64,000 nucleotides of DNA, from the NCBI RefSeq assembly GCF_003472385.1, contig NZ_QRLV01000004.1, positions 62,001 to 126,000 of the forward strand, read 5' to 3'. The DNA comes from Sutterella sp. AM11-39. Lineage in GTDB: Bacteria > Pseudomonadota > Gammaproteobacteria > Burkholderiales > Burkholderiaceae_F. Of the stretch, positions 45,265 through 54,445 are shown piece after piece. Position numbers and translations under genes: made by a program. The notes beneath the pieces are model-generated. The model saw nothing but the letters and a program-made list of their open reading frames with translations. It had not been told where the DNA came from and ran no database searches. The stretch's first letter is position 1, and each line of letters begins with the position of its first letter.

Positions 45265-46740
45265 TCAGAAGAAGCCTCTCTTTGCTTCCGAAAGAGAAAT
45301 GTAGATGTTCTTGTGCTGGCTGTAGTGCTCAAGCATCATCTTATGCGTTTCGCGACCGATGCCGGACTTCTTGTAGCCGCCAAACGGCGTGTGAGCCGGC
45401 AATTCATTGTAAGTGTTGACCCACATACGTCCGGTACGAACGCCTCGCGCCACACGCAGGGCACGATTGATATCGCGCGTCCACACGGCGCCGCCGAGAC
45501 CATATTCAGAGTCGTTGGCCATGGCAACAACCTCTTCTTCCGTACGGAACTTGATCACCACGGCGACCGGCCCGAAGATTTCATTCTGCGCGACCGCCAT
45601 ATCGTTGGTGACGTTACCGAGAAGCGTCGGCTGCATGAAGGCACCGTCTTCAAAACCGGGCACCTTGGCAGCTTCGCCGCCCACCAGAACCGTTGCTCCT
45701 TCCTTCTTGGCCGTTTCAACCCAGCCGAGAATCTTTTCGAGCTGACGCTTGTTGATCTGAGAGCCCATCTGGGTCTGCATGTCCATCGGATCGCCCACCT
45801 TGACGGCCTTAAAGGCTTCGACAAGCTTAGCGACGAATTCGTCATAGATGCCTTCCTGCACGAAGATGCGGGAACCGGCGCAGCACACCTGACCTTGGTT
45901 AAAGAGAATGCCGATCTGGGCACCTTCGATAGCCTTGTCAATCTGGCAGTCGTCAAAATAGATATTGGCCGACTTGCCGCCGAGTTCGAGCGTTGCCGGA
46001 ATCAGACGGTTGGCCGCAGCCTTGGCAACGTCGTAGCCCACCTCAGTAGAGCCCGTAAAGGCAAGCTTGTCAAAGCCCGGGTGATCGAGCATGGCCTGAC
46101 CTGTCGAAGCGCCGCGCCCGGTGATGATGTTGACGACGCCTGCCGGAAGCACGTCATTGAGAATTTCACCCAGCACGAGAAGCGAGAGCGGCGTCGTGGA
46201 CGAGGACTTGATCACCACCGTGTTGCCTGCGGCCAATGCCGGAGCAATCTTCCAGGCTCCCATCAGCAACGGGAAGTTCCACGGAATAATCTGGCCGACC
46301 ACGCCGATCGGTTCACGCAGAACCATGGAGAGCGAATTTTCATCGATCATGACGGCTTCGCCCTCGTCTGCGCGCAAGCAGCCCGCGAAATAGCGGAAAT
46401 GATCCGAAGACAGCGGAACATCGACGAGTGTCGTTTCGCGAATCGGCTTGCCGTTATCCTGGGTCTCGACGGCAGCCAGCTCCTTGGCGCGTTCGTCGAT
46501 CTTGTCGGCAATCTTGAGCAAAAGCGCCGCACGTTCTGCCGGCGACTTCGCCGCCCATGCGGGAAACGCCTTTCGAGCGGCCTGAACGGCGCGATCAACA
46601 TCGGCCGGAGAGGCGTTAGCACAGACAGCGAGCTGTTCGCCGCTTGCCGGGTTGGTCGTCACAAAGGTTTCTCCGTTTTCGGCGTCCACCCACTGTCCGT
46701 CAATCAGCAAGCCGTAGCGATCCTTAATAAACTGAGCCAT
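45265..46740 (-). CDS. NAD(P)-dependent aldehyde dehydrogenase
   Basis: 491 residues, oxidising an aldehyde to the acid. The catalytic Cys lies in QGQVCCAGSR and the general-base Glu in LELGGKSANIYFDD. The cofactor motif is FTGSTEVGYDVAKAA, and PWNFPLLMGAWKIAPALAAGN is family-typical. It resembles AldB/acetaldehyde dehydrogenase-type enzymes. The ATG at 46740 has AAAAGGAAATTTGCA upstream; a start nine codons earlier was rejected. Confidence 0.93.
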   Translation of the reverse strand: MAQFIKDRYGLLIDGQWVDAENGETFVTTNPASGEQLAVCANASPADVDRAVQAARKAFPAWAAKSPAERAALLLKIADKIDERAKELAAVETQDNGKPIRETTLVDVPLSSDHFRYFAGCLRADEGEAVMIDENSLSMVLREPIGVVGQIIPWNFPLLMGAWKIAPALAAGNTVVIKSSSTTPLSLLVLGEILNDVLPAGVVNIITGRGASTGQAMLDHPGFDKLAFTGSTEVGYDVAKAAANRLIPATLELGGKSANIYFDDCQIDKAIEGAQIGILFNQGQVCCAGSRIFVQEGIYDEFVAKLVEAFKAVKVGDPMDMQTQMGSQINKRQLEKILGWVETAKKEGATVLVGGEAAKVPGFEDGAFMQPTLLGNVTNDMAVAQNEIFGPVAVVIKFRTEEEVVAMANDSEYGLGGAVWTRDINRALRVARGVRTGRMWVNTYNELPAHTPFGGYKKSGIGRETHKMMLEHYSQHKNIYISLSEAKRGFF

Positions 46741-47143
46741 TGCAAATTTCCTTTTCTCTAATTTCAACGTTGCGGTAACTGGTTTCCGGCCTCGTCAGAG
46801 TCCTGAAGCCTTCCGCGCTGAGATTTATCGTAAATCCAGCGCGAACGGCGATTCAATACGTCGAAGGTCGGTGTCCTCCTCCGACGATCGGCCTAAGAAA
46901 TCTCTCTCAAAAGACCCTCAGTCAGTCTGTTCGGCTCAGTCTGTCATCGCGTTACGAGAAAAAGAAACGTTGGCATGAGTACGCCCGATTGCCCGAACGA
47001 CGCCAATTCTCAGCAATTGCTTGGTTACTTGCGTAAGACAAATTGAGCAAATGACGTATTGACTCTCCTTTCGGCCGATCGGAAAATCCATTAGCCGCGC
47101 TTGCATACGCGTACATAGATAAATTCAATCGGGAGATAAAAAA
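46741..47143. other. Intergenic region between divergent genes
   Basis: 403 bp between the aldehyde dehydrogenase and the rhodanese gene, on opposite strands. No gene or clear RNA structure was recognised. Confidence 0.4.
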
Positions 47144-47569
47144 ATGAATTTGATGCGAATCGGCCTTACCGCCATGATGACCGCCGTTCTTTCCATGGGC
47201 ATCGCCTGCGCTCAGGAACCGGTGGATCCGCAGCCTGCCAAGCCGCTCACCTACGTGCATCCGTCCTACCATAAGGTGACGCCGGATGTGGCCAAGAAAA
47301 TGATGGAAGAAGGAGTGGTGTTGATTGACGTTCGCGAACCCGATGAATTCGCCGAAGGCCACGTCAAGGGTGCCGTCAACGTGCCGATGTCGGTTCTCAA
47401 GCCCGGCATGAAGCTCAAAGCCGTTCCCAACTTTGAAGACAAGGTGCTGGTGCAGTGCAAGTCAGGCGTTCGTGCTGAAAACGCCTCGAAGATTCTGATT
47501 GAAACGGGCTACAAGAACGTTTACAACGCCTACGGCACGTCTCAGTGGAAATACGGTCTCGTGAAGTAA
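47144..47569 (+). CDS. Periplasmic rhodanese-like sulfurtransferase
   Basis: 141 residues with a Sec signal (MNLMRIGLTAMMTAVLSMGI) and one rhodanese domain: VLIDVREPDEFAEGHVKGAVNVP with active-site loop VQCKSGVRAE (Cys105). The ribosome binding site GGGAGATAAAAAA is good. A monodomain exported rhodanese may handle thiosulfate or sulfane sulfur in the periplasm; the substrate is unknown. Confidence 0.9.
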   Translation: MNLMRIGLTAMMTAVLSMGIACAQEPVDPQPAKPLTYVHPSYHKVTPDVAKKMMEEGVVLIDVREPDEFAEGHVKGAVNVPMSVLKPGMKLKAVPNFEDKVLVQCKSGVRAENASKILIETGYKNVYNAYGTSQWKYGLVK

Positions 47570-47604
47570 TCGCCTCACAACTCGCGATTCTCAAGACCTG
47601 CGAT

Positions 47605-47646
47605 CGGTCGGCAAACGCCAAAATGCGGCTTGCCGGCCGATTTTGT
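47605..47646 (+). terminator. Terminator after the rhodanese gene
   Basis: CGGTCGGCAA (47605-47614) pairs with TTGCCGGCCG (47630-47639) with one G-U, followed by ATTTTG. Confidence 0.75.
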
Positions 47647-47661
47647 TTGTGGAAACGCAAG

Positions 47662-48249
47662 TTACGGCTTGGTCGTCGTGTGCGAGAACCTGACGTTGGC
47701 AATCATGTTCCGGTTGCGTTTCGACGTGCCGGTTTTGTGCACCGTCACGGGAACCTGACCGGCATTGCCGTTGCCCCACCGGACCTTAGCCGAATACAGC
47801 ACGCGCGTGCCCCAGTAAAGCGTACCTTCGAGAAAAACCGTGTACGAGCCAGCAGGAACAGGCTTGCCTTGGTTGTCCTTTCCGTCCCAGGTGTAATGCA
47901 GAGAGCCGTTTGACGGCGTTGCACCGCTTACCGCATCAACCTGAGCGGATGTCATTTGGGCGGGATTGAAACGCGCCACCCAAGTCGGCACGGCATCCGG
48001 CCGCTCGGAAAACCCACGCGTTGCGGTAAAGCGCGTCACGAAAATCGTGCGTACCGGCTTGCCGGCCGCGTCTTCCACCCAGATCGCATATTGACTTGAG
48101 GCAATGCCGCCGCGCTGATAATCAAAGGTGATGTCAAGGCGCTCCGGAACCTTACTCGTTTGCTGCGATTGATCGTCCGCAAACGTATTTCCACTTGCAT
48201 GAAATGAGGAGACTACGAAAAGAACAGCTGCCAATCGCAGTTTTTTCAT
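47662..48249 (-). CDS. DUF2271 exported protein
   Basis: 195 residues. A signal peptide (MKKLRLAAVLFVVSSFHASGNTFA) leads to a DUF2271 domain: SSQYAIWVEDAAGKPVRTIFVTRF and SLHYTWDGKDNQGKPVPAGSYTVFLEG. DUF2271 proteins are exported beta-rich proteins of unknown role, often beside flavin/electron-transfer genes. ATG with GAAGGAGACAAC upstream; a longer frame to 48378 was rejected. Confidence 0.85.
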   Translation of the reverse strand: MKKLRLAAVLFVVSSFHASGNTFADDQSQQTSKVPERLDITFDYQRGGIASSQYAIWVEDAAGKPVRTIFVTRFTATRGFSERPDAVPTWVARFNPAQMTSAQVDAVSGATPSNGSLHYTWDGKDNQGKPVPAGSYTVFLEGTLYWGTRVLYSAKVRWGNGNAGQVPVTVHKTGTSKRNRNMIANVRFSHTTTKP

Positions 48250-48289
48250 GGTTGTCTCCTTCATCCGAAACGGGATGCCTCCGACGGTG

Positions 48290-48796
48290 TTATCCGAAAA
48301 GTTTGTCGTAGGCGATTTTGTCCGAGCCGCGAAGTTCCACGAATCCGCAACGCACATAACCTTCTTTTTCAAAGACATGCTGCATGCGCGTGTTGTCGGG
48401 GCTCGTGTCGGCGCGCAGATACGTTACGCCTTTTCCTTGACAAATTCGTTCACATTCACGCAAAAGCACCCCGCCCAAGCCTTGTCCGCGGTAATCGGGA
48501 CTGATGGCCATACGGTGCAGGACTCCGCTCGGCTCCTTGGAACGCCATTGTCCTTTGATGGCGTCGTAGGCGGGTTCTCCACCGAAATCAATGCAGATGT
48601 AGCCGGCGATGCGACCCGCCTCATCCTTTAACGCATAGCCTTTTCCGGTTTCAATATCGTCGGCAACGTGTTCTCGCTGCGGATAGTCATCCGTCCACTG
48701 TACAAAGCCTTGTTTGCGCTGAAATGCACGGCCCTGATCAATCAGGGCGTAACAGACGTCAACCTCAGACAATTGAGCCGGAAACAAAGCAAACAT
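48290..48796 (-). CDS. GNAT N-acetyltransferase
   Basis: 168-residue acyl-CoA transferase. The CoA-binding signature is RMAISPDYRGQGLGGVLLRE, and the C-terminal part has DTSPDNTRMQHVFEKEGYVRCG. The start at 48796 has TTGGAGTTCGTTC before it; the earlier frame start at 48892 is not supported. Substrate unknown. Confidence 0.9.
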   Translation of the reverse strand: MFALFPAQLSEVDVCYALIDQGRAFQRKQGFVQWTDDYPQREHVADDIETGKGYALKDEAGRIAGYICIDFGGEPAYDAIKGQWRSKEPSGVLHRMAISPDYRGQGLGGVLLRECERICQGKGVTYLRADTSPDNTRMQHVFEKEGYVRCGFVELRGSDKIAYDKLFG

Positions 48797-48896
48797 GAAC
48801 GAACTCCAATCTCGGATACACACACGGGATTCGAGGGCGCCTTTTCGCCCCCGAAAGGCCTGCATTGTATGTAACTTTCGAAACGCCGACAATGAC

Positions 48897-49682
48897 CTAC
48901 GGCGCCACGCGCTGTAGGATTTCAGCCGCCGCAGCGTGCACCTGCGGAAGGTTCAAAAGCGTGTGCGGAGCCTGCGGCAACAGAAGAATCGAAGCGTTGG
49001 GATTATTTTGAAGCACTTCGCGGGCATACCCGAACGCCGCATCGTTGTCCAGATACGAGTTGGCCTGACTGAAGTACTTGTCGGCAAGGCTCATGACGTT
49101 GAGAACCGGGAGGTCGTCAGGCAATACCGAACGAGGATCTTCAACGTGGTAATTCGACTCACACGACCACGAGAAAATGAGCTTGGCCTTTTCGCGGATC
49201 GCCAAAGCGCGGGAATCAAAGCGAGCGGCAGCCACACCCCCTTCGCTTGTGCCCGCGACGGCATAGGTGCCGCCAAACCAAGGTTCGGCAAAAAGCTTTT
49301 TTGCGCAATAAAGAAGTTCTTCGCTGCGCATCGCGTGCACCGCTTCGTAGTCGCTTCGGGCAACGGGAGAGACATAAGTGATGCGATCCTTCGTCTGCAT
49401 CGAATCGGGCACCACCACGGCCCAGCCGGTTTCCTGCGCAATGAAGCGCGCGAATTCCCGAATCGCCGTCGTGATGCCGGAGCTGCCATGCGCAAACATC
49501 AAAGTCGGATAGCGGTCGCTGAAGCATTCTTTGCAGGCTGCCGCAGGCGTCGTTTCAATCACGTGCTCGGGATCCTGCTCATGAGGCAACACCAAAAGCG
49601 CGTTATCCCACACCGCCTGCAGCGTCGCTTCATTGTGCTCGCGAACGCTTCCTTCGACCTTTCCGGTCAATTCGATAGCCAT
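48897..49682 (-). CDS. Alpha/beta hydrolase
   Basis: 261 residues, dienelactone hydrolase-like. The nucleophile elbow is AGTSEGGVAAA, preceded by FAHGSSGITTA (oxyanion hole), with a late Asp/His pair probable in PQAPHTLLNLPQ. No signal peptide, so cytoplasmic. Substrate not identifiable. 52 bp separate it from the carrier gene at 49735 on the same strand. Confidence 0.8.
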   Translation of the reverse strand: MAIELTGKVEGSVREHNEATLQAVWDNALLVLPHEQDPEHVIETTPAAACKECFSDRYPTLMFAHGSSGITTAIREFARFIAQETGWAVVVPDSMQTKDRITYVSPVARSDYEAVHAMRSEELLYCAKKLFAEPWFGGTYAVAGTSEGGVAAARFDSRALAIREKAKLIFSWSCESNYHVEDPRSVLPDDLPVLNVMSLADKYFSQANSYLDNDAAFGYAREVLQNNPNASILLLPQAPHTLLNLPQVHAAAAEILQRVAP

Positions 49683-49734
49683 ATCTCACCGCCTATGAAA
49701 AAAAGGCCGACCGACGCGGTCGACCCGAAGCAAA

Positions 49735-51114
49735 TTAGAACATTACGGAAACTGTGATGAGCATCGTGACGTAGCCGACCAAGCACGGAATGGCCGTGCG
49801 CTTGACCATTGTCAGAGGATTGACTTTGGCAAAGCCCGCCACGATGATGACGACGCCTGCCACCGGCGAAATCGCGCGCAGCATTTCGCTTGCAGTGTGC
49901 ATCATCAGCATGATCGAAATGCCGTCGCTGTTGAGATGCGCAGCCACGTCAGGAATGATGTGAGCAAGACTCGTGAAAGCAGCAACGCCCGAACCCGTAA
50001 GCACCGTCACCACGCCGATCACGGCCGACAGGAACACGCCCGTGCCGGTTTCGCCCAAACCGATGTGCTTGGCGCCTTCGATGAGCATATTGACGATGCC
50101 GATGTTCTGAAGACCCGTTGCAAAGAAAGCCGCCACAAAGATAAGACCCACAGTACTCGTAAGAATGCTGCCCATGCCCTTAAACATCGCAAAGCTCAGG
50201 TCAAACGACTTCTTGGCGTCGCGACGAACGATCAAATCCACGAAGAAGGAAAGCACCCAGGCAATGAACATTGCCGTGGCCACATTGAGGGTGATGCTCT
50301 GATACACCATCTTGTTGAAGATGAGCAGCAGCACGATCGGGATGATCGGAAGCACCGCATAAATCGCGGGAACGTTTTCAAGCACCTTGCGCTTTTCTTC
50401 AAGTTCCTGCAGGTCAGCTGTTTCTCCCTTGATGTTGTCGTGCTTGTCAAACCAATACTGAACCACCACGTGAGCGACAGCCATCGCAAGAATCGTGGGA
50501 ACGGCCATCGGCAATTGGTACTGCACCAAATACTGAATGGGATCGAGATGAACGAGTTCGGCAGCCATCACGGCCACACCTGAAGCCGGCGCATAACCGA
50601 TGGCAAGTACGCTTGCAACAACCGCAGCTGCCGCCAGGCTTGAACAACCCACGCGAATAATGAGCGGATAAACCGTCACGACCATCAGCATCGCAAGACC
50701 CGCGGCCGATGTGATGATGAGTCCCAAGCAGTGGCCGAAGATGAAAACCGCGGCCAAAATCAGGTACGGGTTCTTAATAAGGGACAAAGGCTTGGCGCAA
50801 ACCGTCACGAAGCGATCCGATGCGCCGATAGCCTTCATGTATTCGGCAAAGCCGCCCGAAACAAGGATGATGAAACCGACGCCGGCAATCTGCGTACGTG
50901 AAATGGCGCGCAGCAGTTCCATGAAATCGAAACCGACAAACCCCGTAGCTGCTGCATTTTTGGGAAGGAAAGACGTCAGACCTCCGGCGACCGCCAGAAT
51001 GTTGAGCGCCAAGCCGCCCAACAGAAGCACCATGTTGACCTGATACTTCTTGACAACGGCCCACCCCGTCAAGAACAGAATGACAATGCCGATCCATGGA
51101 AGGATGCTTTGCAT
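49735..51114 (-). CDS. DcuC-family dicarboxylate transporter, second copy
   Basis: 459-residue polytopic carrier with about 12 helices and the family motifs FIILVSGGFAEYMKAIGASD and VLTGSGVAAFTSLAHIIPDVA. It is related to but clearly distinct from the carrier at 33331. Substrate unknown; perhaps succinate, fumarate or aspartate. The alpha/beta hydrolase gene lies just downstream. Confidence 0.85.
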   Translation of the reverse strand: MQSILPWIGIVILFLTGWAVVKKYQVNMVLLLGGLALNILAVAGGLTSFLPKNAAATGFVGFDFMELLRAISRTQIAGVGFIILVSGGFAEYMKAIGASDRFVTVCAKPLSLIKNPYLILAAVFIFGHCLGLIITSAAGLAMLMVVTVYPLIIRVGCSSLAAAAVVASVLAIGYAPASGVAVMAAELVHLDPIQYLVQYQLPMAVPTILAMAVAHVVVQYWFDKHDNIKGETADLQELEEKRKVLENVPAIYAVLPIIPIVLLLIFNKMVYQSITLNVATAMFIAWVLSFFVDLIVRRDAKKSFDLSFAMFKGMGSILTSTVGLIFVAAFFATGLQNIGIVNMLIEGAKHIGLGETGTGVFLSAVIGVVTVLTGSGVAAFTSLAHIIPDVAAHLNSDGISIMLMMHTASEMLRAISPVAGVVIIVAGFAKVNPLTMVKRTAIPCLVGYVTMLITVSVMF

Positions 51115-51319
51115 GACCGATCTCCTGTTAGGTTTTGTTGTTGTCGGAGAAGTCTAACAAACCGCGGCTGAGGCGTTGAATACGGGCGCTTGCAAGGCGT
51201 TGCGGTTTCTTGCTCGATATGGTCTTCAGATGGTCGTCAACTCCCATCTTTCGACGTATCAACAACGTCCGAAAATACGCCTAAACGCATTTTGCAACCC
51301 TGTGTGTTGCATTTTATCC

Positions 51320-51522
51320 AAGGGTTTACCCCCCTCCCTGAGCTATTGACTTTCACAATTTTCTTGTAAGGGAATTCTTTTCGGTGCCATGATCGTCTTC
51401 GTCCTGCAAGGACTCCGCCGGATTGAGTGCGTCTTCGCAAGGGTCCGTCACTCATGTTCCGTCCGGCGGTTTTTGCAAAAACTCAACTCTTGCAAGTCTA
51501 GAAAAAGACTAGGAGATAAATC
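51320..51522 (+). promoter_or_regulatory. Structured 5' leader of porin 1
   Basis: The porin 1 leader contains a conserved AGGGTTTACCCC box (about 51321; inner GGGT-TT-ACCC dyad), then a hairpin: CCGCCGGA (51415-51422) with TCCGGCGG (51462-51469), an inner TGAGTG/CACTCA stem, followed by five T (51470-51474). It looks like a Rho-independent terminator upstream of the ATG at 51523. A second small stem AGTCT/AGACT lies next to the start. The porin 2 leader shares this design. Confidence 0.7.
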
Positions 51523-52698
51523 ATGAAAAAGACTTTGGCTGCTGTTGCAGTTCTCGGCGCTTTCGCCGGTTCCGCTCTTGCTGCTGATGTTCAGCTGTAC
51601 GGTATTGTTGACCTTGGCTTGAACTACTCCCATGTGGATATGGACAGCAACACCGTTAAGGATATCGACAGCTTCACGATGGATTCCGGTACTGCTTCCG
51701 GTTCTCGTTTCGGCTTCAAAGGTACAGAAGACTTGGGTAATGGCCTGACGGTTGGTTTCATTCTTGAAAATGGCTTCGATGCTGACACCGGCAATGATGG
51801 CACGATGTTCAACCGTGAATCAAGCCTTTTCCTTGAAGGTGGCTTCGGTAAGGTTGCCTTCGGACGCATCGGCGCCCTCAACAATGGCCAGTCCTCCTGG
51901 GCATTGGTTGGCCGTCTGTCTCCGTTCGGCACCTCTTTTGGTGACTACACCGCTCAGGCTTCCAACATCTTCTCGCTGGCTGGTCAGTTCGACAATATGA
52001 TCGCATACCAGACTCCGGACTTCGCTGGCTTCAAGGTCTATGCCCAGTACTCCATGGGCAACACGAATGGCCACGACGATGCTGTAGAAAACGAAGCTTC
52101 GGCTGATCGCTACTATGCCATCGGTTTGACCTACGACAATGGTCCTGTTTCCGCCTACTTCGCCGTCGACTCCTTGAACTACGCCAGCAATGACGGCACC
52201 AAGTTCTGGGGTTACGAGCAGGACGATAGCTTGACCGTGACCTTGGGCGGTAGCTGGGACTTCGAAGTTGCTAAGGTCTACCTTGGCGCTCAGTACTTCG
52301 ACACCGTCATGCCCAGCACCTTGGGCGGTATCGCCGGCAATGTCGGTTCTCCCTACAAGGATCAGTACGGAACGGATCTCCTGAAGGACGCTTCAATTAC
52401 CGGTTTTGGCGTAGGCCTCGGTGTTGATGCCCCGGTTGCTGGCGGCAAGATCATGGCTGCCGCCGGTTATGTTGACGCTGAGCAGTCCGACGTGAACGAA
52501 GACATGGGCAACAAATACGACTTCTCTCGCTGGGTTGTGTCCGTCGGATACGACTATCCGTTCAGCAAGCGCACGGACGTTTATGCCGTTGCTTCTTACA
52601 TGTGCGATGACATCGAAGGCAAGTCCGAAAATCTTAAAGACATGGAATGGAATCCCAGCGCATACAGCGTTATCGTTGGTCTGCGCCACAAGTTCTAA
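51523..52698 (+). CDS. Porin, Burkholderia type (porin 1)
   Basis: 391 residues. A signal peptide (MKKTLAAVAVLGAFAGSALA) is followed by ADVQLYGIVDLGLNYSHV and repeated aromatic-girdled strands such as SRFGFKGTEDLGNGLTVGFILENGF and the end YSVIVGLRHKF, with terminal Phe. It forms a trimeric outer-membrane channel. The region NRESSLFLEGGFGKVAFGRIG is the conserved loop 3 area. AGGAGATAAATC precedes the ATG. Porin 2 is a paralog 317 bp downstream. Confidence 0.95.
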   Translation: MKKTLAAVAVLGAFAGSALAADVQLYGIVDLGLNYSHVDMDSNTVKDIDSFTMDSGTASGSRFGFKGTEDLGNGLTVGFILENGFDADTGNDGTMFNRESSLFLEGGFGKVAFGRIGALNNGQSSWALVGRLSPFGTSFGDYTAQASNIFSLAGQFDNMIAYQTPDFAGFKVYAQYSMGNTNGHDDAVENEASADRYYAIGLTYDNGPVSAYFAVDSLNYASNDGTKFWGYEQDDSLTVTLGGSWDFEVAKVYLGAQYFDTVMPSTLGGIAGNVGSPYKDQYGTDLLKDASITGFGVGLGVDAPVAGGKIMAAAGYVDAEQSDVNEDMGNKYDFSRWVVSVGYDYPFSKRTDVYAVASYMCDDIEGKSENLKDMEWNPSAYSVIVGLRHKF

Positions 52699-52732
52699 TC
52701 TGATCTTTTCTTGAGATTCACTGATTAGACTA

Positions 52733-52764
52733 AGCCCGCTTCGGATATTCCGGGGCGGGTTTTT
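52733..52764 (+). terminator. Terminator after porin 1
   Basis: CCCGC and GCGGG pair in the AAGCCCGC...GGGCGGG stem, followed by five T. The preceding sequence TCTGATC..TTCTTGAGATTCACTGATTAG recurs after porin 2. Confidence 0.75.
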
Positions 52765-52809
52765 CATTGACGATTTCTCTCTGTCAATTCTTTGTGTTGT
52801 AAATTTTCC

Positions 52810-53015
52810 TAGGGTTTACCCCCCACCGAAGCCATTTTCTTTCACTCTTTTCTTGTCTCTCAAAAGTCTCTAGTGACATGATCGTCTCCGTCCTGCAAGG
52901 ACTCCGCCGGATTTGAGCTATGTCTTTGCAAGAGTCCATAGCTCATGTTCCAGTCCGGCGGTTTTTGCAAAAACTTTATCTCATGCAGAGGTCTGCATGA
53001 GTAGGAGATTTAAAA
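52810..53015 (+). promoter_or_regulatory. Structured 5' leader of porin 2
   Basis: Same layout as the porin 1 leader: AGGGTTTACCCC box (about 52811), CCGCCGGA (52904-52911) with TCCGGCGG (52954-52961) and five T (52962-52966). The inner stem is GAGCTATG/CATAGCTC, which differs from porin 1 but keeps pairing. A second stem CATGCAGA/TCTGCATG lies near the ATG at 53016. Confidence 0.7.
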
Positions 53016-54224
53016 ATGAAAAAGACTTTGGCTGCTGTTGCAGTTCTCGGCGCTTTTGCCGGTTCCGCTCTCGCTGCTGACGTTCAGCTCTACGGTATCA
53101 TCGATACGGGTGTCGGCTACAACCACATTGATGCCGACGGCCTCGGTGAAGACTCTGACTCCTTCGAAATGAAGTCCGGTCAGGCCTCCGGTTCCCGTTG
53201 GGGCATCAAGGGCACGGAAGACCTCGGCAATGGCCTGAAGGTTGGCTTCATCCTTGAAAACGGCATCACCACCGACGATGGCGTTGACAGTGGCGTCATG
53301 TTCAACCGTGAATCGAGCCTCTTCCTGGAAGGCGGTTTCGGTAAGGTTGCTTTCGGTCGCATCGGCTCCATCAACAACGGTCAGTCCTCGTGGGCTACGG
53401 TCGGCATGATCAACGCTTTCGGTACCTCTGATTGGGGTGGATACTCCGCCCAGGTTGGCAACATCATGGCAACTGCTGGTCAGTGGGACAACATGATCGC
53501 CTACCAGACCCCCAGCTTTGCAGGGTTCAAAGTTTATGCCCAGTACGCCATGGGCAATCAGGTCACCGAAAAGAATGACGAAACTAAAGAGGATGTAACC
53601 TACGGTGACGAAAACGAATCCTCAAGTGATCGCTACTACGCCATTGGTGCCACGTACAACAATGGCCCGTTTGCCGCTTACTTGGCTGTTGACTCGATCA
53701 ACTATAGCTCTGTTCACTATGACGGACAGCCCTATGATCAGGACGACAGCCTGACCGTCACATTGGGCGGTAGCTACGACTTCGAAGTCGTCAAGGTCTA
53801 CCTCGGTGCCCAGTACTTCGACGAAGTTAAGGCTAAGGGCTTTGGTGGCGTCATCAATAACATCGAATTCGCTAATGGTAAAAACGCCATTGGCGCTAAC
53901 GATAAAGTCAAGGGCTATGCCGTTAGTCTGACCGGTGATGCTCCTCTCTGGGGCGGCAAGGCCATGTTCGGTGTTGCATACATGGATGCCGAATCTGCAG
54001 ATAGCTTCGAAGAAAACCACTACGGTGAAACGTTTGATTTCAAGCGCTATGTCGTGAGCGTGGGTTACGATTATCCGTTCAGCAAGCGTACTGACGTCTA
54101 TGCTGTAGCTTCCTATATGCAGGACAAGGTCGAAACCTCGACCAACCCGCAGCTGGTCGATCCTGAAGTTGATGCCGATCCCTCTGCCTACACCTTCTAC
54201 GTTGGTCTGCGTCACCGCTTCTAA
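53016..54224 (+). CDS. Porin, Burkholderia type (porin 2)
   Basis: 402 residues, close paralog of porin 1 with the same signal peptide and loop 3 (NRESSLFLEGGFGKVAFGRIG). Differences lie mainly in surface loops (for example NQVTEKNDETKEDVTYGD), as expected for immune or phage-driven diversification. It ends YVGLRHRF. Tandem with porin 1, and each has its own leader and terminator. Confidence 0.95.
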   Translation: MKKTLAAVAVLGAFAGSALAADVQLYGIIDTGVGYNHIDADGLGEDSDSFEMKSGQASGSRWGIKGTEDLGNGLKVGFILENGITTDDGVDSGVMFNRESSLFLEGGFGKVAFGRIGSINNGQSSWATVGMINAFGTSDWGGYSAQVGNIMATAGQWDNMIAYQTPSFAGFKVYAQYAMGNQVTEKNDETKEDVTYGDENESSSDRYYAIGATYNNGPFAAYLAVDSINYSSVHYDGQPYDQDDSLTVTLGGSYDFEVVKVYLGAQYFDEVKAKGFGGVINNIEFANGKNAIGANDKVKGYAVSLTGDAPLWGGKAMFGVAYMDAESADSFEENHYGETFDFKRYVVSVGYDYPFSKRTDVYAVASYMQDKVETSTNPQLVDPEVDADPSAYTFYVGLRHRF

Positions 54225-54258
54225 TCTGATCTCTTCTTGAGATTCACTGATTAGCGAT

Positions 54259-54291
54259 CCGCCTCGGTTTCGGCCGAGGCGGTTTCTTTTT
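54259..54291 (+). terminator. Terminator after porin 2
   Basis: CCGCCTCGG (54259-54267) pairs with CCGAGGCGG (54274-54282), loop TTTCGG, followed by TTTCTTTTT. Confidence 0.85.
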
Positions 54292-54445
54292 GTTCAGCGT
54301 CAAGCTTTCCAAGCTTAATTGCTTAGACTCTCCGCTTTTTTCTGAAACCTTTTGCCCGATAATCTCCCATGCGGCCTCAGACCGCGCTGACACGATTCCG
54401 TCAAGAGAATCGACAGACAAGAAACAAAAAATCAGGGAGACTTTC

